Assembly (NCBI GenBank): GCA_964478075.1
Contig: CAYZGO010000013.1
Coordinates: 25,331-89,330 of the forward strand
DNA length: 64,000 nt
From: DAOUEX01 sp034430235
Lineage (GTDB): Bacteria; Chloroflexota; Anaerolineae; UBA2200
Direction: 5' to 3'
Part shown: positions 16,487-24,934 of the stretch, in pieces
How positions within the stretch are numbered: the stretch's first letter is position 1
Layout: each line of letters opens with the position of its first letter
Translations under genes and position numbers: made by a program
Notes under the pieces: generated by a model
Told to the model about the DNA's origin: nothing
Databases searched by the model: none
What the model saw: only the letters and a program-made list of their open reading frames with translations

Positions 16487-17359
16487 TCATCTCTTCCCAA
16501 GAAAACCCTTGACTGCCGCCGCATACTTCACCGGTTCTGACATGGCCACAGTGTGTCCCCCTCCTGCGATAACGTGGATCTGAGCCTGGGGATAGATCTC
16601 CAACATTCCCCTTCGACATCTCTCGGTTCTGAGGTGATCGTTCTCTCCCCAGATGACTAGTACGTCTCCACTCCAACTGCTCTTCTCGCCCCTTGTGTAC
16701 ACATATTTCGTCTGTGCATCTCGACTAGTTTGAAAGTGGCTCAATATATCTGCCTTGGTCAGACGTCGCCTAAACAGCTCCTTAAGGTACGCTTCCCAGA
16801 ATGCGCGCTCTGACTCCTGAACGGTTACCACCGGAGATACTATTCTCCTGAAGATGCTCATCACCACCCGTTCAGGAAGCAGTGCTGCTATTGCCAAGAG
16901 TAGACTGTTTAGAACCTTTTTCCACCTCACCACTATCAATGGTGCTGTACCGCTCAAAACGACCTTCTTCACTCGCGACGGATAGCGTTGTACCAACACT
17001 TGGGCCACTGCCCCACCATATGACTGGCCCAGGACAAAAGCCTCTGACACCTGTTCCGCATCTAAAACAGCCGCGATTCCATCAACTAATTCGCCCATTG
17101 TGCCCAGCGGTGGATAGGTTGGCGCAATCACACGATAAGTACCCTCAAACATCTGGATGAAGCCAAAGGCTGCCTCGGCAACCCGCAGCCCGCCAGTCAG
17201 CAACAGTAACACCTCCGTGCCATTGCCGCACGAAATGTATTCCCACTCTACACCAGCGACGTTGATGCGCTTACAGGGATGATCAGACCGCACCTTGAGT
17301 AAGCGTTCCATCTGTTCTTGCGGAACACCCTCGTAGCCTCTGTTGACACTAGTAGTCAT
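16487..17359 (-). CDS. Alpha/beta hydrolase inside the feo operon
   Basis: This is a 290-residue alpha/beta-hydrolase fold protein without a signal peptide, so cytoplasmic. The nucleophile elbow is GQSYGG with Ser113, the acid is probably Asp in WGENDH (about 237), and the base is His in GGGHTVAMSEP (about 266). An AAGGAG precedes the ATG. It lies between feoA and the feoB G-domain gene with short gaps. Its substrate is unknown; hydrolysis of a siderophore ester is conceivable but nothing in the sequence shows it. Confidence 0.8.
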   Translation of the reverse strand: MTTSVNRGYEGVPQEQMERLLKVRSDHPCKRINVAGVEWEYISCGNGTEVLLLLTGGLRVAEAAFGFIQMFEGTYRVIAPTYPPLGTMGELVDGIAAVLDAEQVSEAFVLGQSYGGAVAQVLVQRYPSRVKKVVLSGTAPLIVVRWKKVLNSLLLAIAALLPERVVMSIFRRIVSPVVTVQESERAFWEAYLKELFRRRLTKADILSHFQTSRDAQTKYVYTRGEKSSWSGDVLVIWGENDHLRTERCRRGMLEIYPQAQIHVIAGGGHTVAMSEPVKYAAAVKGFLGKR

Positions 17360-17407
17360 ACCTTTTCTCCTTGACAGGACCTCCTTACCACAGACAGCCC
17401 GCCTAGC

Positions 17408-17653
17408 TCACTGATGATCATCCGGGGATGGCTTCACCATGATCTTGTGCGCCATCCCACGTCCAATGGCCATGCGGGAATCCTTCACCGCCACGATCAG
17501 TGGACCAGTCTCGTCTCTGCAAATGACCTCTAGATCCATGCCGATGTTGAAACCCATCTCCGCAAGCCGTTTGCGAATGCGTTGACCGCCCCTGATGTTG
17601 ACCAATTGCACTCGCTCTCCCCCAATAACCATGCTCAGAGGCATTACCATCAT
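17408..17653 (-). CDS. feoA: FeoA-domain protein, second of the pair
   Basis: This is a small cytoplasmic SH3-like protein of 81 residues that supports FeoB-driven iron uptake. The FeoA core reads GGQRIRKRLAEMGFNIGMDLEV, followed by VKDSRMAIGRGMAHKIMV. The open frame starts 48 codons earlier but that part is only the antisense of the neighbouring feoA; GGAAAGGG precedes the chosen ATG. It follows the first feoA by 19 bases. Confidence 0.88.
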   Translation of the reverse strand: MMVMPLSMVIGGERVQLVNIRGGQRIRKRLAEMGFNIGMDLEVICRDETGPLIVAVKDSRMAIGRGMAHKIMVKPSPDDHQ

Positions 17654-17672
17654 TCGACCCTTTCCAGCCAAG

Positions 17673-17906
17673 TTATGTAATCTCGATATCAATCGCAGCA
17701 GCCTCGCTCTTACGCAGGGACAAATTGTAGCCTTTGATCTTGAGCTCGACGGGATCGCCCAAGGGAGCGACGCGGACGACCTCAATCTCCGCATCACGGA
17801 CTACACCCATGTCCAGGATACGCCGGTGAACCGGCCCCGAGCCACCTACCTTGACAATTCTGCCCTTCTCACCAGGCTCAAGTTCACTCAACTTCTTGAT
17901 TGCCAT
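17673..17906 (-). CDS. feoA: FeoA-domain protein, first of the pair
   Basis: This 77-residue FeoA protein is the first gene of the second feo operon. The core reads RRILDMGVVRDAEIEVVRVAPLGDP, followed by ELKIKGYNLSLRKSEA, which includes the PLGDP turn typical of FeoA. An AAAGGAGGTGA site precedes the ATG, which sets the start. The promoter and two DtxR-type boxes lie 79-128 bases upstream. Confidence 0.92.
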   Translation of the reverse strand: MAIKKLSELEPGEKGRIVKVGGSGPVHRRILDMGVVRDAEIEVVRVAPLGDPVELKIKGYNLSLRKSEAAAIDIEIT

Positions 17907-17962
17907 CCTCTCACCTCCTTTCATTGCTGTAGTAGATAACAACAAGCTAAACGTGATGTAGA

Positions 17963-17978
17963 GTTAGGTACTCCTAAC
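17963..17978. promoter_or_regulatory. DtxR/IdeR-type operator half-site pair, proximal
   Basis: The perfect palindrome GTTAGG-TACT-CCTAAC resembles the core of DtxR/IdeR boxes (TTAGG...CCTAA). It lies just downstream of the -10 box, over the expected transcription start. Confidence 0.75.
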
Positions 17979-17984
17979 TGCGAC

Positions 17985-18013
17985 TTAATAGCACAAATTC
18001 GCGTCTTTGTCAA
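17985..18013 (-). promoter_or_regulatory. Promoter of the feoA-feoA-hydrolase-feoB operon
   Basis: On the minus strand TTGACA and TATTAA stand exactly 17 bases apart. The promoter is bracketed by two identical-arm palindromes, which makes metal-dependent repression likely. Confidence 0.82.
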
Positions 18014-18018
18014 ATCGT

Positions 18019-18034
18019 GTTAGGGATGCCTAAC
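18019..18034. promoter_or_regulatory. DtxR/IdeR-type operator half-site pair, distal
   Basis: The perfect palindrome GTTAGG-GATG-CCTAAC has the same arms as the proximal box. Its centre is 56 bp from the other, and it ends five bases from the -35 box. Confidence 0.75.
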
Positions 18035-18478
18035 AAAGGAATCCTGAAGCTGATCAATGAGTTGGGGAAATAGGAGGGAATGGCTTACTGCTCTGTGCAG
18101 CACTCTCTAAACGTGAAGAGGCTCTCAAGAAGAGAGCCTCTTGTAGAATGCGTTTCCCTTTTGAACTCAGCGGCTTCGATCGCTAGCTGCCAGGCGGATA
18201 CCTGGGGGTGTAGGCCAGATTGGGAGCAAACAGACCCTCCCGGAGGTTGGCGATAACGCTTTGCAGCCTCCAGGAAAGGCACGCAACGTGTTATCAGAAC
18301 CTCCAGGAGGGTTGGCCCCGGGAACCTGCCCCCAACGTGACCTGGACCGGATATCCGGCTCGGAGCCTATCCGAAAACAGTGGGCCGGGTTCCCACGTCG
18401 TTCATCCCGCTTGACGGGGCCCGGCTATCCAGCAGCGTGGGAGCTGCTTCTGCTGGCTTTCCGCATAGGCACTTATAG
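18035..18478. other. Intergenic region with a hairpin and a dispersed repeat
   Basis: There is no gene here. An 11-bp stem (AAGAGGCTCTC / GAGAGCCTCTT) at 18116-18142 has no T-run on either strand. The stretch CGTTCATCCCGCTTGACGGG at about 18399-18418 recurs at about 60731-60750. A direct CCTCC(A/C)GGAGG-type motif occurs several times between 18230 and 18320. Confidence 0.5.
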
Positions 18479-19369
18479 CTAGGTCCTCGCCTCCACGTTG
18501 GAGAGCAACTCAATGACTTTGATCACTGCCGAGTGATCCAGGTCGCCCCAGCCGTTAGCCTGCATGGCACTGAACAGCTCGTGCGCCAGGGCTGATGCTG
18601 GCAGGCAGCACTCAAAAGCTCGCGCTGTCTCGCGGATGATGTTCAGGTCCTTGTAGTGAAAGCGGCTGCGAAATCCAGGCTCAAAATCCCCCTTGATGAC
18701 ACGTGGGCCCCGCACATCCATGACCCGCGACTGTGCATATCCGCCACTCAGCACTTTGAGCACGATGGCCGGATCCACCCCCGCCTTGGCGCCCAGCACT
18801 AAAGCCTCGGCCATCCCAATAAAGTTCAACGCGACCTGGATCTGGTTGCAGGCCTTCACCGTCTGCCCCGCACCAGATGATCCACACAGTACCGGCGTGC
18901 CAAGCAACTTGAAGATGGGCCTGGCCCGTTCAAACGCCTGCGGCTCCCCACCCACCATGATGGAAAGCGTAGCGTTCCGTGCCCCCACATCGCCGCCAGA
19001 GACCGGCGCATCCAGCATCGGGCAGCCCTTCTCTGCCGCTGCCTTGGCCACCTCCACTGCCGTCACCGGCGAAATAGTGGACATGTCAATCAGCAGCGTG
19101 CCCGGCCTGACTCCAGCCAGCACGCCATCTGCGCTCAGATAGACTTTTTCCACCTCCGGTGAATCTGGCACCATGGAGATGACCACGTCGCTGCGCTCAG
19201 CCACATCTTTGCAGGACAGCCCAGCCTCCGCTCCAAGCGCCACCAGCGGCTCCATCTTGGATGCAGTGCGGTTGTACACCACCATCCTGTACCCAGCGCG
19301 CAGCAGGTGTGCTGCCATAGGCGCGCCCATGATCCCCAGACCAATGAAGCCAATTGCCTCTCTTGCCAT
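18479..19369 (-). CDS. NAD(P)-dependent 3-hydroxyacid dehydrogenase (tartronate semialdehyde reductase / 3-hydroxyisobutyrate dehydrogenase family)
   Basis: This cytoplasmic oxidoreductase of 296 residues reduces or oxidises a small beta-hydroxyacid. The Rossmann motif is GLGIMG (10-15), the substrate loop is DAPVSGGDVGARNATL, and the catalytic Lys lies in GQTVKACNQ. The GarR/GlxR group is the closest match by motif, but these families are not separable by eye. GAGGG stands six bases before this ATG; the ATG two codons upstream (19375) is an alternative. It stands alone with its own promoter. Confidence 0.85.
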   Translation of the reverse strand: MAREAIGFIGLGIMGAPMAAHLLRAGYRMVVYNRTASKMEPLVALGAEAGLSCKDVAERSDVVISMVPDSPEVEKVYLSADGVLAGVRPGTLLIDMSTISPVTAVEVAKAAAEKGCPMLDAPVSGGDVGARNATLSIMVGGEPQAFERARPIFKLLGTPVLCGSSGAGQTVKACNQIQVALNFIGMAEALVLGAKAGVDPAIVLKVLSGGYAQSRVMDVRGPRVIKGDFEPGFRSRFHYKDLNIIRETARAFECCLPASALAHELFSAMQANGWGDLDHSAVIKVIELLSNVEART

Positions 19370-19411
19370 GTTCATCCCTCGTGCTCTGCCATGTCTTCGC
19401 TCTTTGACAGG

Positions 19412-19440
19412 ATTGTAACACATGCCTACCCCTGCTGCAA
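19412..19440 (-). promoter_or_regulatory. Promoter of the GarR-like gene
   Basis: On the minus strand TTGCAG and TACAAT are 17 bases apart, with transcription starting about 35 bases before the ATG. Confidence 0.6.
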
Positions 19441-19665
19441 GCACAGGATACGCCGAGGGTCTACGTGAGGTTGGGGCCAAGTTTGTGGCGATCCGCTGCC
19501 AGTTGTTGACACGGGAGATGAAGCGGATCGGCAGCGGATGAAAAACGGATAATCGGATGGTAGTGCGCGTCGGCGAGCACCTATCCGATTACCCGTTGCG
19601 ATCCGCTGCCACAAAACGAACGAGCGGGCTGGCTCCTCTGTTGTTCAGCGGCAGCCCGAGTCAGC

Positions 19666-19767
19666 AGGGGCGAGGCATTCCCGTCTGTGTCTTGCACCAG
19701 ACTTTGCATTCCATCTGATGAGGCATCTAGCATAGACCAAGATGCGTGCTTGGAATGCCTCGCCCCT
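19666..19767. repeat. Inverted repeat of the GGGGCGAGGCAT type
   Basis: Two perfect 16-bp arms, AGGGGCGAGGCATTCC and GGAATGCCTCGCCCCT, enclose about 70 bases. The element stands in a gene-free stretch (19441-19788), which also carries ATCGGCAGCGGAT-type direct repeats near 19490-19610. It has the form of a small non-autonomous element. Confidence 0.65.
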
Positions 19768-19788
19768 ACATGGTTCACGCCCAAGCGC

Positions 19789-19829
19789 AAAAAAAAAGGT
19801 GACCGGCACCTTGGAGGTGCCGGTCACCT
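19789..19829 (-). terminator. Second copy of the surface-protein terminator
   Basis: A perfect 15-bp stem with a three-base loop is followed on the minus strand by nine T. The same hairpin and about 25 bases beyond it occur at 20255-20325, so this is a duplicated gene end left behind. Confidence 0.75.
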
Positions 19830-19880
19830 CACTCAACTACGCTGCCTGCTCCAGTGTTCAGCGGCAGTTGCGCAGCACAG

Positions 19881-20240
19881 GTAGAGACGTTGCCTTGCCC
19901 CACGGATACCGGTAGAGACGTTGCCTCGCCCCACAAATGGCGAGACTGCGCATGCAACGTCTCTACGCTGCAAACGCCGACCAGCACCAGCTATTCACGC
20001 TGGTGCGCCCTCCATGTCCACGCTGTCGCTGCCAGCCGCACCGCCGTCAAACAGGCGGTGCTGGAGCTCCATGCCCCACCTTCAGCGGCAGTTGCGCAGT
20101 CCCCGGAACGCAACGGAGCGTTCGTCCTCCCGTCAGGGATCTTCGGCCCTCCGGGACGAACGGCGCGCAGCGAAGCGGAGACGGGAGCGCAGTACTGCCG
20201 CGCTCCCCTCGCAGTACCACTGCGAGGCACAAAGGGGAAG
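19881..20240. repeat. Hairpin-rich repeat cluster, left copy
   Basis: The block holds in order: GTAGAGACGTTGC...GCAACGTCTCTAC (19912-19966), CAGCACCAGC...GCTGGTGCG, GCACCGCC...GGCGGTGC, and CCTCGCAGTACCACTGCGAGG (about 20207-20227). The same modules in the same order stand at 21714-22084, so the secreted-protein gene is flanked by direct copies. The copies differ by a 70-80 bp insert in the left one and a 30-bp insert in the right. Confidence 0.8.
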
Positions 20241-20254
20241 TGCCGCGCTTCCTG

Positions 20255-20299
20255 AAGAAAAAACAAAGGTGACCGGCACCTTGGAGGTGCCGGTCACCT
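20255..20299 (-). terminator. Intrinsic terminator of the secreted modular protein gene
   Basis: AGGTGACCGGCACCT and its complement form a 15-bp stem with a TGG loop, followed on the minus strand by a T-rich tract. It lies 21 bases after the stop. Confidence 0.85.
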
Positions 20300-20320
20300 C
20301 ACCCAACTACACTGCCTGCT

Positions 20321-21562
20321 TTACCACCAAGTTATCGGCCAATTGTACAGATACGGCAGGAAGATCCGGTACTGCGCCACAGCCCCAAAGTGCACCGTGC
20401 TCGTCTCACCCGCAACGACTCCTACCTCAAAGACGCTGTCTGTGGTAGGCCAATAGCCAGCGGGGCTGGTGACGTTGAGGATATAGTCACCTGCCGCCAA
20501 CTCGCTGAAGACACAGAGACCCGTCTCATCTGTCGTGCAGGACGCAATCGGCTCATCGTTGTTTGCGTAGCGCAGCTTGTGACCCGCGCTTGCTGAACTA
20601 CCTCCAGTTGCGTATAGCTGCATCAATGCTCCTGCCAGCGGTGGTTCGCCCGCATCCGCTGCACCGTCTGCGTTGAGGTCGTCCCAGGCATAGGCAGCAA
20701 TGCTGCCTGTGACCTGTGGCCCAAAGGGCGTGGCCGTGGGCGTTGGCGTATCGGTCGGCGTCGCCGTATGCGTCGGCGTCGGCGTGTAGGTTGGCGTCGG
20801 CGTTGGTGTGTAGGTTGGTGTTGGCGTGGGCGTGGCTGTCGGTGGCGGCGGTGGCGCGGTGATGGTTGTCGCCTCGGTCGTAGTCACCACGCACGTGTCC
20901 CACCGTGCGTTCACCGTATTGGTGACCACGCCCCGCGTCGTCGAGTGCGTCCCCAGCCATAGCGTCACGCTGATGCTCCCACCAGCCAGCAGCGAGCTGA
21001 CGGTGCGCGTGACGACGGCCGCCCGCGGCTGCTGCATCCACCCGGCGTTGGCCGGCTCGTTGGCTAAGTACGTGCCTGCCGGCAGGGTGTCCGTCAGCAT
21101 GATAGTCCCCGCCGTGGTAGTCGCGGTGTTGGTCACCACGACGGTGTACCTGATGTAATGGGTCGCTGCCACGGGATCCTTTAGATCGGTCTTGGCAATA
21201 TCCAGACCGCAAAGTGCTCCCGTTGGGAAAACATATGCCGAGCCCTGGTCGCTGTTGGAACCGATGTCATCGTGTTCTGCCCCGACAACCATGGTGTCGC
21301 AGGAGACGGCCACGGCATAGCCAAAGCAGTCGCCGGCCGCGCCGTCGTTGCCCGTCAGCTTCACCACCTCGGTCGGGTTCAGCCCCGCCAAACGGTATGA
21401 GGCGCCCGCCTTGGCCGCAGCAGCAGGCACTTCGGAGTCCAGGGAAATGCCAGCCGCGGACGCGTCTGGCTCCACCGGCTGGCGGGCCAGCATGGTGGCG
21501 GGGGATACAACCAGTGAGAGGACAATCGCCGACAGAATGATGACAGTGAGTCGCTTGCACAT
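20321..21562 (-). CDS. Secreted modular protein: FG-GAP remnant, DUF11 domain, Thr-Pro linker, SdrD-type B domain
   Basis: This is an exported protein of 413 residues. A signal peptide (MCKRLTVIILSAIVLSLVVS) is followed by one FG-GAP-like unit (FGYAVAVS...SAYVF), a DUF11-like beta domain (HYIRYTVVVTNTATT...), a linker of TPTPTPTYTPT repeats, an SdrD B-like domain (AYAWDDLNADGAADAGEPPL...), and the end YRIFLPYLYNWPITWW. FG-GAP units normally come in series, so an internal deletion has probably fused two proteins. AAGGAGGG before the ATG sets the start. The hydrophobic FLPY end is like the C-termini of many Chloroflexota secreted proteins. It has its own promoter and terminator, and flanking direct repeats. 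Confidence 0.8.
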   Translation of the reverse strand: MCKRLTVIILSAIVLSLVVSPATMLARQPVEPDASAAGISLDSEVPAAAAKAGASYRLAGLNPTEVVKLTGNDGAAGDCFGYAVAVSCDTMVVGAEHDDIGSNSDQGSAYVFPTGALCGLDIAKTDLKDPVAATHYIRYTVVVTNTATTTAGTIMLTDTLPAGTYLANEPANAGWMQQPRAAVVTRTVSSLLAGGSISVTLWLGTHSTTRGVVTNTVNARWDTCVVTTTEATTITAPPPPPTATPTPTPTYTPTPTPTYTPTPTHTATPTDTPTPTATPFGPQVTGSIAAYAWDDLNADGAADAGEPPLAGALMQLYATGGSSASAGHKLRYANNDEPIASCTTDETGLCVFSELAAGDYILNVTSPAGYWPTTDSVFEVGVVAGETSTVHFGAVAQYRIFLPYLYNWPITWW

Positions 21563-21652
21563 GGTTCCCTCCTTGTCAGGTGTGAATCGCAGTGCATAGG
21601 AACAACAACAGAGCCTCACAGCCACGGGTGTGAGAGAGAACAGCTACCAACG

Positions 21653-21680
21653 ATTGTAGCACACTTTCACGGATTGTCAA
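21653..21680 (-). promoter_or_regulatory. Promoter of the secreted modular protein gene
   Basis: On the minus strand TTGACA and TACAAT are 16 bases apart, about 85 bases before the ATG. Confidence 0.7.
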
Positions 21681-21713
21681 GTCCGGAAGAGCGCAGTCGA
21701 CGCGTCAGCACGA

Positions 21714-22084
21714 GTAGAGACGTTGCCTCGCCCCACCCCGCCCAAGCGATGCGCAGTCCGGCCATTTTCCAGGCGGGGCCGGGACTCCGCAGACGGGAAG
21801 ACGTTGCCTCGCCCCACAAATGGCGAGACTGCGCATGCAACGTCTCTACGTTCCTTGACCCAAATCCCTGGAGCGCCATACCGCAAATTCCGACCAGCAC
21901 CAGCTGTTCACGCTGGTGCGCCCTCCATGTCCACGCTGTCGCTGCCAGGCGCACCGCCGTCAAACAGGCGGTGCTGGAGCGCCATGGCCTACCTTCCCCG
22001 CCAGTTGCCCAGTCCCCGGAACGCAAGGGAGCGCGGTACTACCGCGGTCCCCTCGCAGTACCACTGCGAGGCACAAAGGGGAAG
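21714..22084. repeat. Hairpin-rich repeat cluster, right copy
   Basis: This holds the same ordered modules as 19881-20240, for example GCAACGTCTCTAC at 21837-21849 and the CCTCGCAG hairpin at about 22051. A further partial module (CACGCTGTCGCTGCCAGGCG) lies at 22158-22180, just before the mutS promoter. Confidence 0.8.
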
Positions 22085-22204
22085 TACCGCGGGTCAGCAG
22101 TAAGGGCGAGACTGTGCCTCGCCCTTACATAGCTGGTGCTGGTGCGTCCTCCAGGGCCACGCTGTCGCTGCCAGGCGCTTGGGCCAGCACGGCACAACAT
22201 CACT

Positions 22205-22233
22205 TTGACAGCACCTCGCTTGTCCGCTATACT
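22205..22233 (+). promoter_or_regulatory. Promoter of mutS
   Basis: TTGACA and TATACT are exactly 17 bases apart. The start point would be near 22240, about 34 bases before the ATG. Confidence 0.8.
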
Positions 22234-22273
22234 TGACGTGTCCGATAACAGCAGGCCGACTGGAGAGAATGCC

Positions 22274-24856
22274 ATGACCACGCCGCTGCGCAGGCAGTAT
22301 CTGCGCATCAAGAAGCGCTTCCCTGACACCATCGTGCTCTTCCGCCTGGGCGACTTTTACGAGACGTTCGACGACGACGCCAAAATCATCTCCTCGGTGT
22401 GCGACATCGTGCTCACCTCGCGTCCCGCCGGCAAAGGGCAGCGTGTGCCCCTGGCGGGCGTGCCCTATCATGCCGTGGAAGGCTACCTGGCGCGCCTGAT
22501 TGCCGCCGGACACAAGGTAGCCATCGTCGAGCAGATGGAGCGGCAAAAGCCCAAAGGCTTGATGGGGCGTGAGGTGGTGCGTGTGGTCACGCCTGGCACG
22601 GTGGTAGAGCCCGCATTGCTGCAGGAGAAACGCAACAACTATCTGGCGGCAATTGCTTTTCAAGGCGAGCGAGCTGGCCTAGCGTACGTGGACATTACCA
22701 CTGGCGAGTTCAGAACGACGCACTTTGACGGTGCGCAGGCCACAAACAAGGCGTGGCAAGAACTGGAGCGCCTGCAGCCTGCTGAGGTGCTCATCAGCGA
22801 CAAGGTAAGCCCGGCACAAGAGCTGGCCAGCAGTCACAACTTCTCCGCGTACGCCGACTGGCACTTTGACTACGGAAACGCTGAGCGGGCCTTGCTGGAG
22901 CACTTTGAGGTTGCATCACTGGATGGATACGGCTGTGCAGGACTACCGCTGGCTGTGTCGGCAGCCGGTGCCATCGTGCAGTACCTGGCGGAGACGCAAA
23001 AGGCCGCGCTGCAGCAGCTCACGCAGCTATCCACCTACTCAACGCAAGAGTTCATGACCCTCGACGCAGCGACGCGCCGCAACCTCGAGCTGACGAGCAC
23101 GATTCGCGCTGCCACAGTGCGCGGTTCGCTGCTGGGCGTGCTGGACGACACCAAGACGGCTATGGGGGGCAGGCTGCTGCGGCAGTGGATCAGCCAGCCG
23201 CTGCTGGACCTGACCGCACTGCAGCATCGGCAGGACGGGGTGCAGGCTTTCCACGACGACGCGCCACACCGCACCGCCCTGCGCGCCCTGCTCAAACGCG
23301 TTGCTGACATCGAGCGGCTCGCCAACCGTGTGGTGCAGCACGTGGCCAGGCCGCGCGACCTGGTGGGGCTGCGCGATTCGCTGCAGGTCGTATCCGAGAT
23401 CATCCCTCTGCTCAAGGAGATGGCTGCCGAGCGGGACGCAGACCTGCCCGCCAATGCGCTCGATCCCTGCACAGAGGTCGTAACGCTGATCTCACAAGCC
23501 ATCGCGCCCGATCCCCCGGCCACGCTGGCTGCAGGAGGCGTGATAGCCCCTGGGTTTTCCACCGAACTGGACAGCGTGCTCGGTGCCGCACGAGAGGCGA
23601 AGCAGTGGGTCGCCAAGCTGCAGCTCCACGAGCGCCAGCGCACGGGCATCAAGTCACTGAAGGTGGGCTACAACAAAGTCTTCGGCTACTACATCGAAGT
23701 CACCAAGCCGAACCTGGATGCTGTCCCCGACGAATACATCCGCAAGCAGACACTGGTCAACGCAGAACGTTTCATCACGCCCGAGTTGAAAGAGCACGAG
23801 TCGCTCATTCTCAACGCTGAGGAGCGCCGCGCTGAACTGGAAGGGCATATCTACCGCCAGGTCTGCGAGCAGGTGGCAGCCGCGGCCCCACGCATGCTTT
23901 CCACTGCGCACGCCCTGGCAGAACTCGACGTCTACGCCACGCTGGCAGAAGTGGCACAGCGCAGCCGCTACGTGCGCCCCACGCTCAACGAGGGCGACAG
24001 CATCAACATCGTCGGCGGACGGCATCCAGTCGTAGAGCTCACTCTGCACGAAGAAGCGTTTGTTCCGAATGACGTCCAGCTCTCGCCGCAAGAGACCATC
24101 CTGGTCATCACCGGGCCCAACATGTCTGGCAAGAGCACGTACCTGCGCCAGGTAGCGCTTATCATCCTGATGGCACAGATTGGCTCGTTCGTGCCTGCCG
24201 ATTCGGCGGAGATCGGCCTCGCAGACCGCATCTTCACCCGCGTGGGCGCGCAGGACGAGATCAGCGCGGGGCAGAGCACTTTTATGGTGGAGATGGTAGA
24301 GACAGCCAACATCCTCAACCATGCCACCAACCGCAGCCTGCTCATCTTGGACGAGATAGGGCGCGGCACGAGCACCTACGATGGCATATCCATCGCCTGG
24401 GCAGTGGTCGAGTACATCCACAACCACCCCCGCCTGCAGGCCAAGACGCTTTTCGCCACGCACTACCACGAACTGACTGAGTTGGCCCGTTTCTTGCCAC
24501 ACGTATGCAACTATAACGTGGCCGTGGCTGAGGAAGGGGATCACGTGGTGTTCCTGCACAAGATCGTGCCTGGCGGCGCCGATCGGAGCTACGGCATCCA
24601 CGTGGCCCAACTGGCCGGCCTGCCCAAACCGGTGATCCGCCGTGCCGAGGAAATCCTGGAGAACCTGGAGCAAGAAGTGCAGGGCTCGCCGGCTGGCGCG
24701 GTGCCGCGCCGCGTCACGCACGTACAGCAGTTGTCCCTGTTCCCGGGCAGCCATCCAGTGCTGGACGAACTGCAGGAACTGGACCTCCCCTCTATGTCCC
24801 CTTTGGAAGCCATCAACAAGCTGTACGAGCTGCAGGAAAAGGCCAGGGAATCATAG
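22274..24856 (+). CDS. mutS: DNA mismatch repair protein MutS
   Basis: This cytoplasmic protein recognises mismatches and starts repair. It has 860 residues, the usual length. The mismatch-reading Phe-x-Glu is F28/E30 in RLGDFYETF, the ATPase Walker A is GPNMSGKST near residue 616, and DEIGRGTSTYDG and the FATHYHEL block follow. The open frame reaches 46 codons further up into repeat DNA; the chosen ATG follows GGAGAG and the promoter. It is not linked to a mutL here. It converges with addA. Confidence 0.97.
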   Translation: MTTPLRRQYLRIKKRFPDTIVLFRLGDFYETFDDDAKIISSVCDIVLTSRPAGKGQRVPLAGVPYHAVEGYLARLIAAGHKVAIVEQMERQKPKGLMGREVVRVVTPGTVVEPALLQEKRNNYLAAIAFQGERAGLAYVDITTGEFRTTHFDGAQATNKAWQELERLQPAEVLISDKVSPAQELASSHNFSAYADWHFDYGNAERALLEHFEVASLDGYGCAGLPLAVSAAGAIVQYLAETQKAALQQLTQLSTYSTQEFMTLDAATRRNLELTSTIRAATVRGSLLGVLDDTKTAMGGRLLRQWISQPLLDLTALQHRQDGVQAFHDDAPHRTALRALLKRVADIERLANRVVQHVARPRDLVGLRDSLQVVSEIIPLLKEMAAERDADLPANALDPCTEVVTLISQAIAPDPPATLAAGGVIAPGFSTELDSVLGAAREAKQWVAKLQLHERQRTGIKSLKVGYNKVFGYYIEVTKPNLDAVPDEYIRKQTLVNAERFITPELKEHESLILNAEERRAELEGHIYRQVCEQVAAAAPRMLSTAHALAELDVYATLAEVAQRSRYVRPTLNEGDSINIVGGRHPVVELTLHEEAFVPNDVQLSPQETILVITGPNMSGKSTYLRQVALIILMAQIGSFVPADSAEIGLADRIFTRVGAQDEISAGQSTFMVEMVETANILNHATNRSLLILDEIGRGTSTYDGISIAWAVVEYIHNHPRLQAKTLFATHYHELTELARFLPHVCNYNVAVAEEGDHVVFLHKIVPGGADRSYGIHVAQLAGLPKPVIRRAEEILENLEQEVQGSPAGAVPRRVTHVQQLSLFPGSHPVLDELQELDLPSMSPLEAINKLYELQEKARES

Positions 24857-24934
24857 GGCTGCTTCGACCGCACGCTCGTGAGAGGCCGTCTGAGAAGGGG
24901 AAAAAGTCACTGCTCCCAGCGAGGCGGCATCGGA

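Noticed and set aside
19921..22132. Open frames inside the two hairpin-rich repeat clusters.
   Set aside because: Their products are Pro/Arg/Cys-rich, exist in several frames at once and follow the repeats, not conserved proteins.
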